Of a stretch of DNA of 64,000 nt, positions 11,529 to 25,013 are shown piece by piece. Numbering within the stretch: the first letter of the stretch is position 1; each line of letters opens with the position of its first letter. The notes below the pieces were generated by a model. The model was not told where the DNA came from, did no database searches, and worked only from the letters and a program-made list of their open reading frames with translations. The translations under genes were made by a program, and so were the position numbers. The DNA comes from Cenococcum geophilum 1.58 (lineage: Eukaryota; Ascomycota; Dothideomycetes; Gloniales; Gloniaceae): assembly GCA_001692895.1 (NCBI GenBank), contig KV748200.1, positions 2,120,914 to 2,184,913 on the forward strand. The letters are read 5' to 3'.

Positions 11529-11753
11529 TGTTACGGCACTGGCAGAAAGCGGCAGCTATGGTAGACGTTATGGTAGATATAGGGCTTACGTAACTCTTAC
11601 GTGACTAGGGATTATATATAACTCCTCGCGTTGCTGCTTGTCCTTTCCTTTCCTTTTCTTTAGCTTTAGATTCTCGTTTATAGACAATCTAATTATATAG
11701 GCTTGCATGTCCCTTATACCGTACTTATGCCTTAATTAACTAAGTCGCTAATA
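11529..11753 (+). repeat. 5' LTR of element C
   Basis: 225 bp starting TGTTACGGCACTGG. Same family as the LTR of element I, with a conserved 3' half (TTTATAGACAATC). Confidence 0.93.
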
Positions 11754-14700
11754 TTATCTAAAGCTTAAACCACCCTTTCTTCCTAAGAAGGAACTTAAAT
11801 ATATTTATAGAACCACGAATAGGACAAGGACATAGAATAGGACCCTAAGGATATTACTAGGACTATAAGGACAGAACCTAAAGGAAAAGAACAGAACCCT
11901 AAGGAAAGGACCTATAAGACACGCACAGACTAGAACCCCTAAAGAAATTACCTAGAATTACCTAACACCCTAGCACTATGCCACGAAATATAGTAGTAGG
12001 TAAAGTAGCTATAGGACCCGCAAACGCCTTAGACGAAGAAATAATTAATATCTTAACCCCTTAAGCAGAGCTCGCAGCAGCTAATGCTGAAATTGAACAG
12101 CTATAAGAACTGCTTGAAACTAGAAGTACCCCTATATCTAGCGAGGACCTATTGGATAGACTTACTATAGTCCTTAAGGCCCTAGCCCAACGTATAGCAT
12201 TAGGATTGTTGTGGTCCGCGAAGGTTATAGACCCCCTATTGCTTACAGACGGAGCCGACCCTATATTTAATAATTGGAAGCTTTAATTGTAGGATAAGCT
12301 TAAAGTCAATGCGGACTACTTCCCTACTACTTAAGCCAAAATGGCCTACGTTTTTGGCCGTACCGGCGGAGATGTATAGACGTATTTACGTCCGTGATAC
12401 GCCTAGGACTTAGTAGAGCTCTTCCTCTCTAAAGAAGAAATGATTAACTACCTGTCTTCTATTTATAAGGACCCTTTTAGGGTATGGAACGCCCGCCTTA
12501 GCTATAAAAGTCTAAACATAAAAATAATAGAGACCTTTTTGGCCTTCTAGACCCGCTTCTTATACCTAGCTAGATAAGCCTAGATTCCCTAGGAAGACCT
12601 ACTTCTAGACCTCTTTAATAAGCTTACCCTAGACCTATAGCGGGCCGTACTACTAGCTTTTACTACTATATAGACGTTAAAAGAACTTACGGACTATTAC
12701 CTGGCTATTAATTAAGGCCTCCGTTGAATTAAGGCACGAGCTAACCGGATAAAGGCTAGGAATCCCCTAAATTAAGCTATAAGTAATGCAAGAACGGCCC
12801 GTAATACCCTAGTACAACCTATAACGCCTATAGCGCCGGCCGCCAACCTAGCGACTAGCCGTATAGTTAGCCCTACTACGGGCTAAGCGCTTACTCAGCC
12901 TACCTATAGTAACCCCTGTATATAGGCCCTTAGCGATTAAGGGGCTTGCTTCTTATATAGTTAAAAGGGCTACCCTATAAGGAACTGCCTAATAAAGGTA
13001 AAAGCGGACGAGGTTCTGTTAATCTAGGAGGATAGTACAGAGTCGGAAAAAGAGAAACCCTAGAGAAAGACTTCTCTTTAGGGTTAAAAGGAATTAATAT
13101 GTCACATGTTAATCTAGGTTAGCTAATTAGTAGAAGAAGCTGTACTATTCCTTATACTTTATTCCGTAATAGATATTAAGTTTTAACCTCTGCCTTAGCT
13201 AACTCTAGAGTAAATGCCTTTACCCTAATTAACACCTAGTATGCCGTAAAGTTGGCTGACTTTAATGCACCTATAGAAGACCTGCCTAAACTAATTCCTA
13301 TTCGCGGGTATAACGGACGGGTAGGGTAACCTATTATAAGTATTTTGCGAATATACCTCCGCGTTAATGGGCGAAGGTAGTATAATATTCCCTTCCTAAT
13401 TACGGACCTTGGAAGCTATGATATAATCTTAGGGAGGAAATAGCTAGCCTATTTAGGCTTATAGCTTAACGTACGAAGTAGATGGCTTATTTGGCCCGAA
13501 ACCCTACCCTTGACCCCTTCTTTTATAAAAGAAATTAGCATTATAATGGAAAACCTAGTATAACCCTAGATTAATACTATCTACTAGGCCGATGCCATAT
13601 GTAGAGACTAGGCCTTTAAGAAGGATATATAGTTTAACCCGTAACGGATCCGTATACTACGCCGCCCCTAGGCTACCTATATTACGCCACCCGCACCATA
13701 GACTTAGGAAGTTGATAGTGACCTACCTAAGTCCCCGGTAGAGAACTTAGGCCCTATACAGCTATAATGGAAGGCTAGGAACATTAGACGGCATACTAAA
13801 CTAATAGACCGGAAGGATAACTTATGGAAAATGGAACGCGAGCTAAGGAAGACTATAAACCTTATACCGTAAAATATGGCCTAATAAATATTTATAAAGA
13901 AACCTACGGACCTCCCACCAGTTAATATCTGCTATATTAGCGCTGTAGGATTCTACCAGAACTTAGTTTAGCCGGATACCGTTGTCTTTATAACTAGCTT
14001 ATATAAAATTAATTAAATAATTAAAGAAAAAGAGACCCTAGCCTAAGAGGAGGATAAGCTTATAGATAAGGAGCTAGTAGAACGGAAACTACCCTATTAG
14101 TACTAAGAGTTTAAGGATGTATTCTCTAAGGCAGTATTTAATATGCTCCCACCCTACTAACCGTATAACTATAAGATCGAGATTAAACTAGATAAGGAAA
14201 ACGTCCTTGGCTATACCCCCCTTTATAAATAATCTATTGCCGAATTATAGGCTACTAAGCAGTATATTGTGGATAACCTAGTAAAGGGGTTTATTAAGCC
14301 TAGTTAGGCCCTATTTGCCTCCCCTATTCTCTTTATAAAAAAGCTAAACGGAGGACTTTGTTTTTGTATTGATTATTATAAGCTTAATAATATAACCCGC
14401 AAAGACCGTTATCCGCTACCCTTACTGGATGAGACGCTGGCCCAAATAAATAGAGCTAAGGTATTTATAAAGCTTGATATCCGCTAGGCCTTTTACTAAA
14501 TTAGGATGGACCCTAGATCTATAAACTTTACTATATTTTAGACTTAATACAGATTATATAAATGTAAAGTACTCCCCTTTAGACTAACTAACGGACCTGC
14601 TACGTACTAACGATATATAAATGATATACTCTTTAACTACCTTAATAACTTTTGTACAGCCTACCTAGATAATATTATAATTTACTCCGAAAATAAGTTA

Positions 14701-16383
14701 GAATACGAGGAGCACGTCTGTAGGGTCCTATAACGGCTCCATAATGCTAGCCTTTAGGCCGATATTAAGAAGTCAGAGTTTAGTATAAAGCGAATAAAGT
14801 ACTTAGGGTTTATTATTAGTATGGACGGAATTAAGGCAGACCTGGAAAAGATAGCCGTAATTAATTAATGGGAACTACTATAGACCGTAAAAGGGATATA
14901 GTCATTCCTAGGCTTCTGTAACTTCTACTAACGCTTTATTAAGAACTATAGCAGGATTACTTAGCCCCTTAGCCGCCTTATAATAAAGGACTAGCCCTTT
15001 TACTTCGACACCGTATATAGGCAGGCTTTTAATAAACTTAAGAAACGGCTAGTCTCCGCTCCTTTACTTGCCTACTTTAACCCAGAACGGCCCTTAATGC
15101 TAGAAACGGATGCCTTAGATAGTGTTATTGCTGGCGTTTATTTCTAGAAGCAGACGGACGGAGAATGGCACCCTATTGCTTACTACTTAAAGACTATAGT
15201 AAATACTAAGCTAAACTACCTAATTTATAATAAAGAAATGTTGGCTATTATCTATAGCTTTTAGCACTGGCGAGTATAGCTAGAAGGGACCCCTAAACCT
15301 ATCTAAGTAGTTTTAGATTATAAGGCTTTAGAATATTTTATAATAATAAAAGCCCTTACGGCCCGGCAGGCGCGCTAGGCGGATATCCTATCTTAGTTTA
15401 ACTTCCTAATTATATATAGGCTAGGCGTTACTAACCGTGCGGACGCTCTTATAAGGTATAAATAAGACCTAGATGACTAGATGGCCGTAAAGGTCTTATT
15501 ACGGACCCAGACGCTACTATAACTAGAGTACCTTAACCCTTGGATACGGGAAGAACTAAGTACTAAATCTTTAAGTGCCGAGATATGTCCTATTAACCCT
15601 ACGGAATTCGACCTTATTAATGAACTACTGTAAGTAAACCGTACGGACCCTTCTCTATAGGAGTACCGCGAAAAGGTAAAGGATGTTACTAGCCCATGGT
15701 CCCTTAAAAATGGACTACTTAAGCACTGGGAACGGCTAGTAGTAGTAAAAGAAAAGAACTTATAAACCTGGCTTATTACTGAAGTATATACCTAGGTCTC
15801 TACGGCCTACCCCGGAAAAAATAAGACCCATAAGATTATTGGTGACCGTTACTACTAGCCCGGAATGGTTACGGATATTAACCGTTATATAAGGAACTGT
15901 AACGACTGCCATAGGTCTATAATTCCACGAGATAAGACCCTAGGACTATTAAAGCCACTCCTAATACCAGAGCGCCCCTAGTAGTATATCTCTATAAACT
16001 TTTATAAACTACCAGTAGACCGTGACGGGTACGATATAGTTATAATTTTAGTTAACTGTTTTGGTAAACGCCCTTTCTTAATCCCCTATTATAAGAATAT
16101 CGATGCTAAAGAGGCGGCCTAACTATATATCTATTACATCTACTAAATTTATGGACTACTAGATACTATTATATTGGACCGCGGACCGCAGTTTATATTG
16201 GCTTTCTGGAATGAGTTTACCTAGATCCTAGGAATTAGGCTAAAGCTTTCTATGGCGTACTACCCCCAGATAAATGGTTAGACGGAGATTGTAAATTAAT
16301 ACTTAGACTAGAGACTCCGGCCATTCGTTAACTACTTTTAAGATAACTGGGGCGAACTGCTACCTCTAATAGACTACGCCTAG

Positions 16384-16689
16384 AAGGCAAGGGGGCGAGC
16401 AGCAGGTGCCCCCTAGTAACTCTACAGTAGTAGAGTAAAAGTTTATGATACTAGCGCGTCCGTAGGCTTGTTACGGCAGCAGTGGTTCCCAAGGAGGTTA
16501 AACAGTAAGGTAGTAGAGCACCANAGGNGANTNGNAGGCGCTAAGNAGGCGAGTCCCAAAAGGCGGGGAGATGGATCACGGGGTTTTCTCATTTTTCTTA
16601 AATAGAGTTTTCTCCCCACATGTAAATAAGGAGTAGTCCGCGTGGGCCCAATAGGGATCCGAATCGGACGTTAAGCAATGAATTATTAT
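16384..16689 (+). mobile_element. 306-bp short retroposon in the integrase region of C
   Basis: Flanked by a perfect 17-bp duplication TAATAGACTACGCCTAG (16367-16383 and 16690-16706). It ends in a short TTATTATTA tail. It is GC-rich and barely touched by RIP, unlike its host element. From AGTGGTTCCCAAGGAG near 16480 to the tail it resembles the minus strand of the 1,022-bp insertion at 61279-62300, so both use the same 3' end. Several ambiguous bases lie at 16524-16546. No tRNA-type A box could be recognised, so it is either a SINE or a 5'-truncated copy of the same LINE family. Confidence 0.8.
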
Positions 16690-17485
16690 TAATAGACTAC
16701 GCCTAGGCGACCCTACCCTACGACTCTACGGGATTTGCACCTATCTAACTAGAAATGGGGTATTTACCCCAAATAAGCTTTAACTGGGATAGGCTAGAAG
16801 GACTATAGACTGTACGCGAGAAACTGTTTTATAAGGAAGCCTAGCAGTACGCTAAGTGCTTAGAGGAAGCTTAGACGGTAGCCTATATAAACCTAAAAAA
16901 GGCCCAGAAATTAATAAAACAGTAGGTAAATAAGTATAGGCGCGAGCCCGACTTTACTATAGGTAATATGGTTTGGGTTATAATAAAGAACTGGAAGACG
17001 GAACGGCCTAGCTATAAGCTTAATTATTAGATGGTAGGACTGTATAAGGTCCTTAAGAAAATAGGCAACTTATATAAAGTAGAGCTCCTAGATTTAATTA
17101 AGGTTTACCCTATCTTCTTACTGGATAAGCTATGGAAGGCTGCGAACGACCTATTACCTAGATAAAAGAATAAACCCCCCCTGCTGATTTAAGTTAGTGG
17201 CGATAACAAATAGGAAATTAAAGAGATACTGGCCTATAAGCTAGTAAGGAAAACGCTAAAGTACTGCGTTAGTTGGAAAGGCTATAACCTAGATCCTACC
17301 TAGTACCCTATATAGAACTTTATTAGCAGTCCCTATAAGCTTTAAGAATTCTATAGCCGTTACCCTAATAAACCGGGACCGCTAAAGTACCTAGACGAAT
17401 GGATGGAATGCTAGTATAATGAAGATAATAAGCTACCGGAAGAGCATAAAGATAAAAACGCCCTATAGGCATAATACGGACATAC

Positions 17486-17505
17486 AAAGCCTGAGGGCAG
17501 GCTTT
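17486..17505 (+). repeat. Hairpin before the polypurine tract of C
   Basis: AAAGCCTG and CAGGCTTT form a perfect 8-bp stem with loop AGGG, six bases before the polypurine run. The sister element I has a weaker version in the same place. Confidence 0.5.
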
Positions 17506-17521
17506 TGTAGAGGGGGGGTAA

Positions 17522-17746
17522 TGTTACGGCACTGGCAGAAAGCGGCAGCTATGGTAAACGTTATAGTAGACGCAGGGCTTACGTGACTCTTACGTGACTA
17601 GGGATCGTATATAACTCCTTGCGTTGCTACTTATCGTTTCCTTTCCTTTTCTTTAGCTTTAGATTTTTGTTTATAGACAATCTAATTATATAGGCTTGCA
17701 CGTCCCTTATACCGTGCTTATGCCTCAATTGACTAAGTCGCTAACA
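17522..17746 (+). repeat. 3' LTR of element C
   Basis: 225 bp, ends TCGCTAACA, followed by the CGCGT duplication. Confidence 0.93.
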
Positions 17747-20700
17747 CGCGTCCTATTACTCTTAATAGTCTTTAAGTTCCTTTGTTAATTGCTACTAGGG
17801 TTTTAGGTTTAGTTAGCTGCTATAAGGCTTAATAATAAGCTTTTGGTAGCGTTAGCTAAGCTTTGTTGTTCGCGTAACGCTAAGAAGAAAGCCGCTAATA
17901 CTTAACAGCGCGCTCTAGATTCTCGTTTAGCTACGTCCACTTAGTTAATCCGTCTTAAGAAGGTATATAAGAAGGTTTATTCTAAGGAGTGGAAGCTAGT
18001 AGAATAAGGTTTATAGGAACTTAGCGATAAAAGAACGGATTCTTTTCTAATAGAGAAGGAAACAACTCTAAGTAGTTTAGCAATCGTTCTTCCTATATCC
18101 CCCTTAAGTGGTTCGTTTTTTGGCGATTCTTCTTCATTAATACTGCCTAACCTTTTCTCTTCTAATACTCCTATACCTTTCCTATAGCGTTCTTTAAATT
18201 CTCTAGTAGCTCCTAAATAGTCTTATTGTAGCCTATCCACTTTACTTTATACCATATTTTATTGTTAATATCCTTATAGTTAACGATCTTTAAAACTTAC
18301 TATTTGTCTTCTTTTCGTCCTCTATACGTGTCTGCTTTATAGGCTAATAGCTTAACATTCTTATATGCTAGCTCTAGCATTGCAATGTGTTATATAGGGT
18401 AGATCTTTATCTTAGCTAGTAGGTTTAACTTAAACGTAACTAATGAAATTTTCTGCGTAATTTTAAAAGGTCCTAGTCTGACATAATCCAACTTCTTACT
18501 TAGTCGTTAACTCTTAAAATTTTTGTATAGTAGCTATACTTTATCTCCCTCCTTAAGATCTAGTCCCTTAGATCTCTTAGCGTCGTAGTACTTTTTCATT
18601 TTTTACTGTACTACTTTTACTATTTCTGTAAGGTTTGCATAAAGATTTATTAGTGTCTCCATTCTTTACTTAGCTATACTACTTATTTTCTTTACTTATT
18701 ATAGTAATAACAATATTCTTAGCTCGTATCTATAATTTGCCTTAAATAGTAATGTTCCTATTTCTTCTTAAGGTGTTATATTATATGCAAACTGTATAAC
18801 TAGTAATAATAATACCTAATTATTCTGTATATAATTAATATAATGTCTTAGATACTGCTCTAGTGTCTAATTTAATCTCTTCGTTTAACTATCTATTTGT
18901 GGATAATATATAGTAGAAGTTACTACTCGAACTTCCTATTCCACTAAAAATACCTCTTAAAATGCTACTATAAATCTTAAATCTTTATCTAATATGATTT
19001 TATTTAGTGCTCTATATTTTATAAACACTTCTTTAATATAGATTTTAGCGATATCTTCCGCTGAGATTTCTTCCGTGCATACTATAAAGTATCTCCACTT
19101 TATTAGCTTATCTACTATTACTAGAATCGCATTATAATCTTATTTAGTAATAAGATCTCTTAATTTCGGCAACTTTACGATAAAGTCCTATAATATAACC
19201 TCCTATAGTCTTTCTAGTATCTTAATAGGTTATAGCTCTCTATATGGCTTATGCCTTATTAGTTTATTTCTCTAGCAGTCTAAATATTCCTTAATAACTT
19301 ATCTTGCTAATCCCTAGATTCCGTTAATAATATACTCCTCCTAAAGTCTTATTACTAAGCCTATAGCTCCATTATATCTCTAAGTTAGTCCTTTATAAAA
19401 TAATTTAATAAACTCTTTTACGATACTCCTAGGCACGTACGTTACTTCTTAATTTTTATACTACTTTAAGTCCAAATCCTCTACCTATACTTCTTAGATC
19501 TTTTATAACCAGTTACTCTTTAGTAATTTATAGGTTTAACTAATTTCTCCTATTACTACAATTTTTGGATAATTATATCTAATTAATCCGTTTATATCTT
19601 TTCGTAGTAAAGCCCCTAATGGCTTTTTATTGTTTTATAGTTCAGCCTTTCTACTTAAAGTATCTGCTCGTGCGTTATTTGTACCCTTAGTGTACTAAAT
19701 CTTAAAATAGTATTCTATAAGCATCTCTGCCCATCTAACTTATCTTTAGTTAAGTTTTTTTATTATTAGGAACCCCGTTAGGTTCTTATAATCCATTTTA
19801 ACTATAAATAGCTTCTCCGTGCCTTATAAGAATGCTCTTTATTTTTAAAGTACTATAATTATACCTAACAACTTCTTGTTATAGATGTTATAGTTTAGTT
19901 CTAGTGGTATTATCTTCTAACTATAGTATACCACTAGGTGCTATCTATCTTTATATTTCTATAGAAAGTACGCTCCTAGTATAAAGTCTAATGCATCTGT
20001 TTTAACCACTGTCTCTAGTTTTAGTTAGTAAATTTTAAGGATTAGGTCTTAAGTAAACAACTTCTTAACCTCTTTAAATTGTTTTCTTTAATCTTCTCCC
20101 TATACCTAAGGTTTTTCTTTCTTTATTAACCTTATAAATGGCTTAATATCCTTTAACCATTAAGCTATAAACCTTCTATAGTAATTGCAAAATCCTAAAA
20201 ACAACCTTAACTGCGTAACGTTCTCTAGTTTTTGCTAATTTACTATAGCCTTAATCTTCTTTAGATCTATACTAAGTTGGCCTAGTTTAATAATAAATTT
20301 AACAAAATCTATCTTCCTAGTAAAGAATTCGTATTTCTTAATTACTACTAGCATCTATTCTTCTTGTAGTCTCTTTAAGACCCATTTAATATATTCCCTA
20401 TACTTTTCCTTACTTATTAAGTAGATAATAATATCGTTAAGGTATACTATAACAAATTTATTTAAGTGCTTTTTTAATACATTGTTAATACGTTTCTAAA
20501 ACGTTGCTAGTATATTTATAAGTCCGAACTACATTACTAATAGCTTATATAGTCCTTCCTTTAACCTAAAGGCTGCCTTTTATTTATTGCCTTCCTTAAT
20601 TCTAATCTAATAGTATACCTATCTTAGATCTATCTTTATAAAGATTTACGCGTTACTAATCCTATTTTAGATTTTGCTAATTAAGGGTAAAGGATACCTA

Positions 20701-23700
20701 TCCTTCCTAGTAATACTATTTAACTATTTATAGTTAATATATAGCCTAAGTTTCCTATTTTTCTTAGGTACGAATAATACTAGATAGCCTACTAATAACT
20801 ATAATGGTCTAATATATCCCTTTTATAAATTTTCCTAGATAAACTCTTTTAGCGCTTTCCCTTCTTCTTTAGTAAGCTTATAGATTGGAAAAAACCTTAA
20901 ACTTATTCCTAGTTCTAATTCTATCTTATAGTCCTATACTATATACTCTAACAGCTTTTTACTTTCCGGTAACTATAGTTTTTTACCATACTTATAGTAT
21001 CTCTTTAGTACATAGCCTAGTCCTTTATTTGTTTTTTATAGGTTACTCCTACTTAGTACTATACCATCTTAGCTTATTATCGCATCTTATGGCGTTAAGT
21101 ATCCCTAATATTAACTTAACCTATAACCTAATTAATTTTCAGATTATATTTTTGTAACTAAGGCATTCCTAACACTACCTTATTATTCCCTAATAGTAAT
21201 ATATTAAAAGACATCTTAACTTATCTCCCTTTAATAATTATCTAAATAGGTCCTATTTTAAGATTAATAATACCTCCTCTATAGGTTATTAGATCTCCTA
21301 AAATTATAACTAGTAGATATAGGTGCTCTTTCTATCTATATAGTAGCCCTATCCTTTTAACTGCTGCTAGTGAAATATAGTTTCTTATTACTTTACTATC
21401 TACTAATACTTTAAACTGCTAATCTTACCATTTAATTTATAAATTTAGGTGTTATTCTTAAATTCCTTTAAGGGTTTAAGGTTCTACTACTAGCTCCCTC
21501 TAGTCCCGTAGGCCTTTACTTTTCCTAACTATTAGCTACTAGATCCTTATACACTTAGCTTACCCTTTGGCTAATACTTTATTTACTTTTTATCCTTAAT
21601 ATGCTATGGATACGTGTTCTCTAGGCACTCCCACCACTATTGTCTATTTAAGTATTTTTCTATAAGGAATCTTTCTAGTTAAAGTATTAAGTCTCCTAAC
21701 TCTTAAACTTCCACTAGATGCCAGCTATGTATATACTTAGTATTCCTATATTATTGCTTATCTAGCGCCTAATATATCCTTACAAGGTATTTCCGATTCT
21801 TTTCTTTTGGATTTTTATATATTTTATATATATCGTTTATATATACAATCTATAATAGCGTATAGTGTGCTAGGTGCTTTAGGTTAACTCTTAGCTTATC
21901 TTTATTCTTAAGTTTAAACCTCTATCACGTTAATCTAAACATTATAACTTTATTTATAGGTACTAAGATGCGCCTTTTCCTTCTCTAGTCCTCTAACCAT
22001 TCCTTTAGATCCTTTAATATTATAATTAAGGCTCCCTTAATATAATTTATTACCTTTTCCGTAATTAGGTGGTCTTAAATAACTTTCTTATCTAACTATA
22101 TATAGAAATCTTCCCACTTATTGTTATGTTTTTACCTATACCACCTTTAGTACAGCTATTAGAGTACATACGGCCTATCCGTAAGAAAGTATCTTCTTAT
22201 TACTACATTATAATAGCCCTTTATATACCGTTCCTTAAACCTAGTTAGGATTCCTAAATCCTCTTCATCTTCTAGTTTAGTAAGCCACTTAGCTCTTAGT
22301 ATGCCTGCTCTTAGCCTATTAATAATTCTTTATACTAGTACTCTATCTTATATATAACCTATTATACTAGATCTTATATCTAGTCCTTATTTATACTATA
22401 CGAAGGTTCTTACTCTAAATTTATTTGTGGTTTCTTAGTGCCTATATCTTATAGTTAGATCCTTAAAGTCTTCTTACTTCTTAATCGTAGTATTAACTTT
22501 TTAATTTTTAGGCTGAATACTGCGTTTTCCTAGTAAGTCTTCTAGGTCTATATACCTGTCTTTTAGTTTAATTACTGTTTATATTGCAGATTCTCTAATC
22601 TATAGTAAAGTCTCTTACTTCTTACTTATAGGTGTCTTTATTCGTACTCCAAATTCTTAGTCCCTTAGATTCTTTAATCCTAAGCTTGCTTCTTTCTTAA
22701 GTTATACTCTAGCCTTAGTTTAACTAGGCTTTTCTAGTATTCTTATCTTATCTTAAGAGTCTTAAATCTTACTTATCTCGTCTTAAGGGTCTTATACCTT
22801 TAGGAAACTTCATCCTAAGCTTATTCGTATATCGCTAAACTAAGCTATTACTCTGCTCTATCGGTTATCGTCTATTATAGGTCCTTAAGCGTACCTTATC
22901 TCGTCTTAAAAATCTTAATTATCTCTTATCTCGTCTTAAGAATCTTAAGCCTTTAGCCTTTTGCCTTTATTAAGTAGTAAGCTAGCACTAGCAGTTATCT
23001 ACTTACTTAATCGCCTATAAATATTACTCCTTCCGTCTTATAAAGCGATAGATGCCGTATCTAATAGTATTATAATACCTATTACTAAACCTTGCTCTAT
23101 AGCGGTCTTAGTCTCTACTTCTATTATATTATTAAGGTTTAGATACTCCTAGTTAGTTCCTATCTTTACCTTATTACTATTAATTAATAAATACTCTAAC
23201 TCCATTATTATTATTACTAATCTTTATCTATATATTGCTGTAATATCTTAATCTAGCTTATAAAGTTAATCTTATTTTTTTATCTAACTCTATAGTTCCT
23301 TTAAGTCCCTTTAACTCTGGCTCTTATAACTAATAGCTTGCGCCATACTTAGCGTCTTTATAAACTTAGTATACGTTATTATAATAAAACGTAAAACTTT
23401 AGATTAAACATTCTTTTATTTCTTACAGCGTACTATTATCCCTCTATACGTATATGTTATATACTATTAGTCTAGTTCCCTTTACTACGTAATAACTTTA
23501 ACCACTTTTATAGTCTCTAGCGAAATAATCTTATTTTCTATAATTTATATAAGCTCCGTCTTTAAACCATTATTTTTGCTATAGAGTCCGCTTAAACGTC
23601 TTCTGCTACTAAGATCCTTAGTTTAGCCTATACTCCCTAGTCCTTTAATTACTTAATCCTTAACTTCTAGGTTTCTATAGTTGTTTTCCTTATCTCTTAT

Positions 23701-24594
23701 AGGTTTCTTTAGTACCACTTAGGTCTATTAGCTTTGTGCCATACTATAGTTTCTAATTTAGCTTTAGTTATTACGTACTCTATATCTTATATACCTATAG
23801 AACTCTATCTTAGCCTCTCTTAGCCTGTTTCCTTTAGAAGATCCTACTATTAATCTTAATCGCTTAATCTATTAATTCCCTAAGGGTATCCGCATTTTCT
23901 ATTAGAATAATTACGTCCTAGACTTTAGCCTTAAGTCCCTATTTATACTATGCCATAAGCACCTTATTATTCCACTTAACTTATATAGCTAGCGTCTAGA
24001 ATTATATTATATACTTAATTACTAAAGTTCGTTACGTTAGGTCCTAAAGCTTTTTTTTTACCGTTATTATTGCTTCTAGGTCCCCAAATATTTGCATAAG
24101 TTGCTCTATAAATCCGCCCTAGCTTAAAAATATAAACTATACTTCTTAGTTTATAGTCGTTATTCTATTTACTTATATCTCTATAAGGTAAGGCTTAAAC
24201 TATTTAAGTGCTCTTCCTAATAAGAATAATCCTGCGTACGCTACTTAATCTATAGGTGTTAGTAGCTTAGCCCCCTCTTATAAAAGCTTAAAATATATCT
24301 ATATAAGGAATCCTTTAAGCTTTAGTCTTTCTCCTATAAATTGCTTAATTAATAGTAGCTTAATTTTTGCTGCTTCTATCCCGTTAGTCCTATTTTTAAG
24401 TATTATATTATTTTCCGTTAACTAGTTAACTATCTTTTATAGTTGCCCTACTGTTACAGGTTACTATAAGTTAGTATTTACCATACTAGTGTCGTTCCCT
24501 GATTTTAAAGTAGTTGCCGCCGTTAATAGCGTCGTGGTAGCTGCTTTTAATGGCATATTGTTTAACTTATTAACCGTAACCTTAGTAGTAATTA

Positions 24595-25013
24595 TATAAC
24601 GGAACCTTGTAGCTTAAACTACGGTGGGTTCTGTTAATAGGCTAGGTGTATAGGAATAGATAAGTTAACAACGTAATAATAACTAGTAGAGTGGTTGCCT
24701 AATAGATTAACTCCAATTATATTCTAAGAATTACTACAAGGAAGGAACTATCTAGGTAGGGATTAAGGGTCCTTAAATACATAACCGTACTCCTAAGAAA
24801 GTCGTTACTCTATCTACTCTGTCTACTCTATTTACTTTATAATAGATCTTATAGATTACACAGATTATATAGATCACATCACGTAACTTTACTTACTATT
24901 TCTCGTCACATGGTTCTACGGGTTCCATCCTAAACTATACTTATATTAACTAACTAGCTTCTTTCGACTCTTCTCTAAGTAGTTATAACATTGTGCTTAG
25001 AGCGTTCGTAATA
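24595..25013 (-). repeat. 5' LTR of element B (right)
   Basis: 419 bp, the same length as its partner; followed by target duplication TATAC. Confidence 0.9.

Larger units (their letters stand above)
11529..17746 (+). mobile_element. Element C: chromodomain Gypsy LTR retrotransposon, fossil, nested in B
   Basis: Target duplication CGCGT at 11524-11528 and 17747-17751. LTRs 225 bp. Net length about 5.9 kb without the 306-bp retroposon at 16384-16689. Plus-strand order: gag from 11978 with a zinc knuckle near 12940-12990, protease about 13220-13450, reverse transcriptase 14330-14830 (catalytic block YLDNIIIYS), RNase H 15100-15480, integrase from about 15840 (zinc-binding Cys pair near 15900), chromodomain 17220-17380 (VSWKGYNLDPT readable), a small hairpin at 17486-17505 and a G-rich polypurine tract at 17511. 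Broken by dozens of RIP-type stops. It inserted after B and before the 306-bp element. Confidence 0.93.
10765..25013 (-). mobile_element. Element B: Gypsy LTR retrotransposon, fossil, nested in A
   Basis: Target duplication TATAC at 10760-10764 and 25014-25018. LTRs are 419 bp. Coding is on the minus strand: gag near 24540-22500, protease about 21600-21200, reverse transcriptase about 20900-20380, RNase H about 20000-19680, integrase about 19600-18700. The polypurine tract abuts the left LTR at about 11184-11200, confirming the orientation. Net length about 8.0 kb without element C. A plus-strand, lysine-rich reading pattern lies in its 3' region (17880-18060). Broken, with very many RIP-type stops. 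Sister of element D. Confidence 0.88.

Noticed and set aside
16384-16500. tRNA-derived head with A and B boxes in the 306-bp element
   Set aside because: No convincing A box; GTTCGAA-like pieces occur only in the related 1,022-bp element and are not placed as in a tRNA.
20885-21157. 90-codon hydrophobic plus-strand frame
   Set aside because: Antisense to the protease/reverse transcriptase region of the minus-strand element B; hydrophobicity comes from RIP-driven T richness.
10765-25013. Dating elements by LTR divergence
   Set aside because: Most differences are transitions of RIP type made in a few cycles, so they do not measure time; only nesting order was used.
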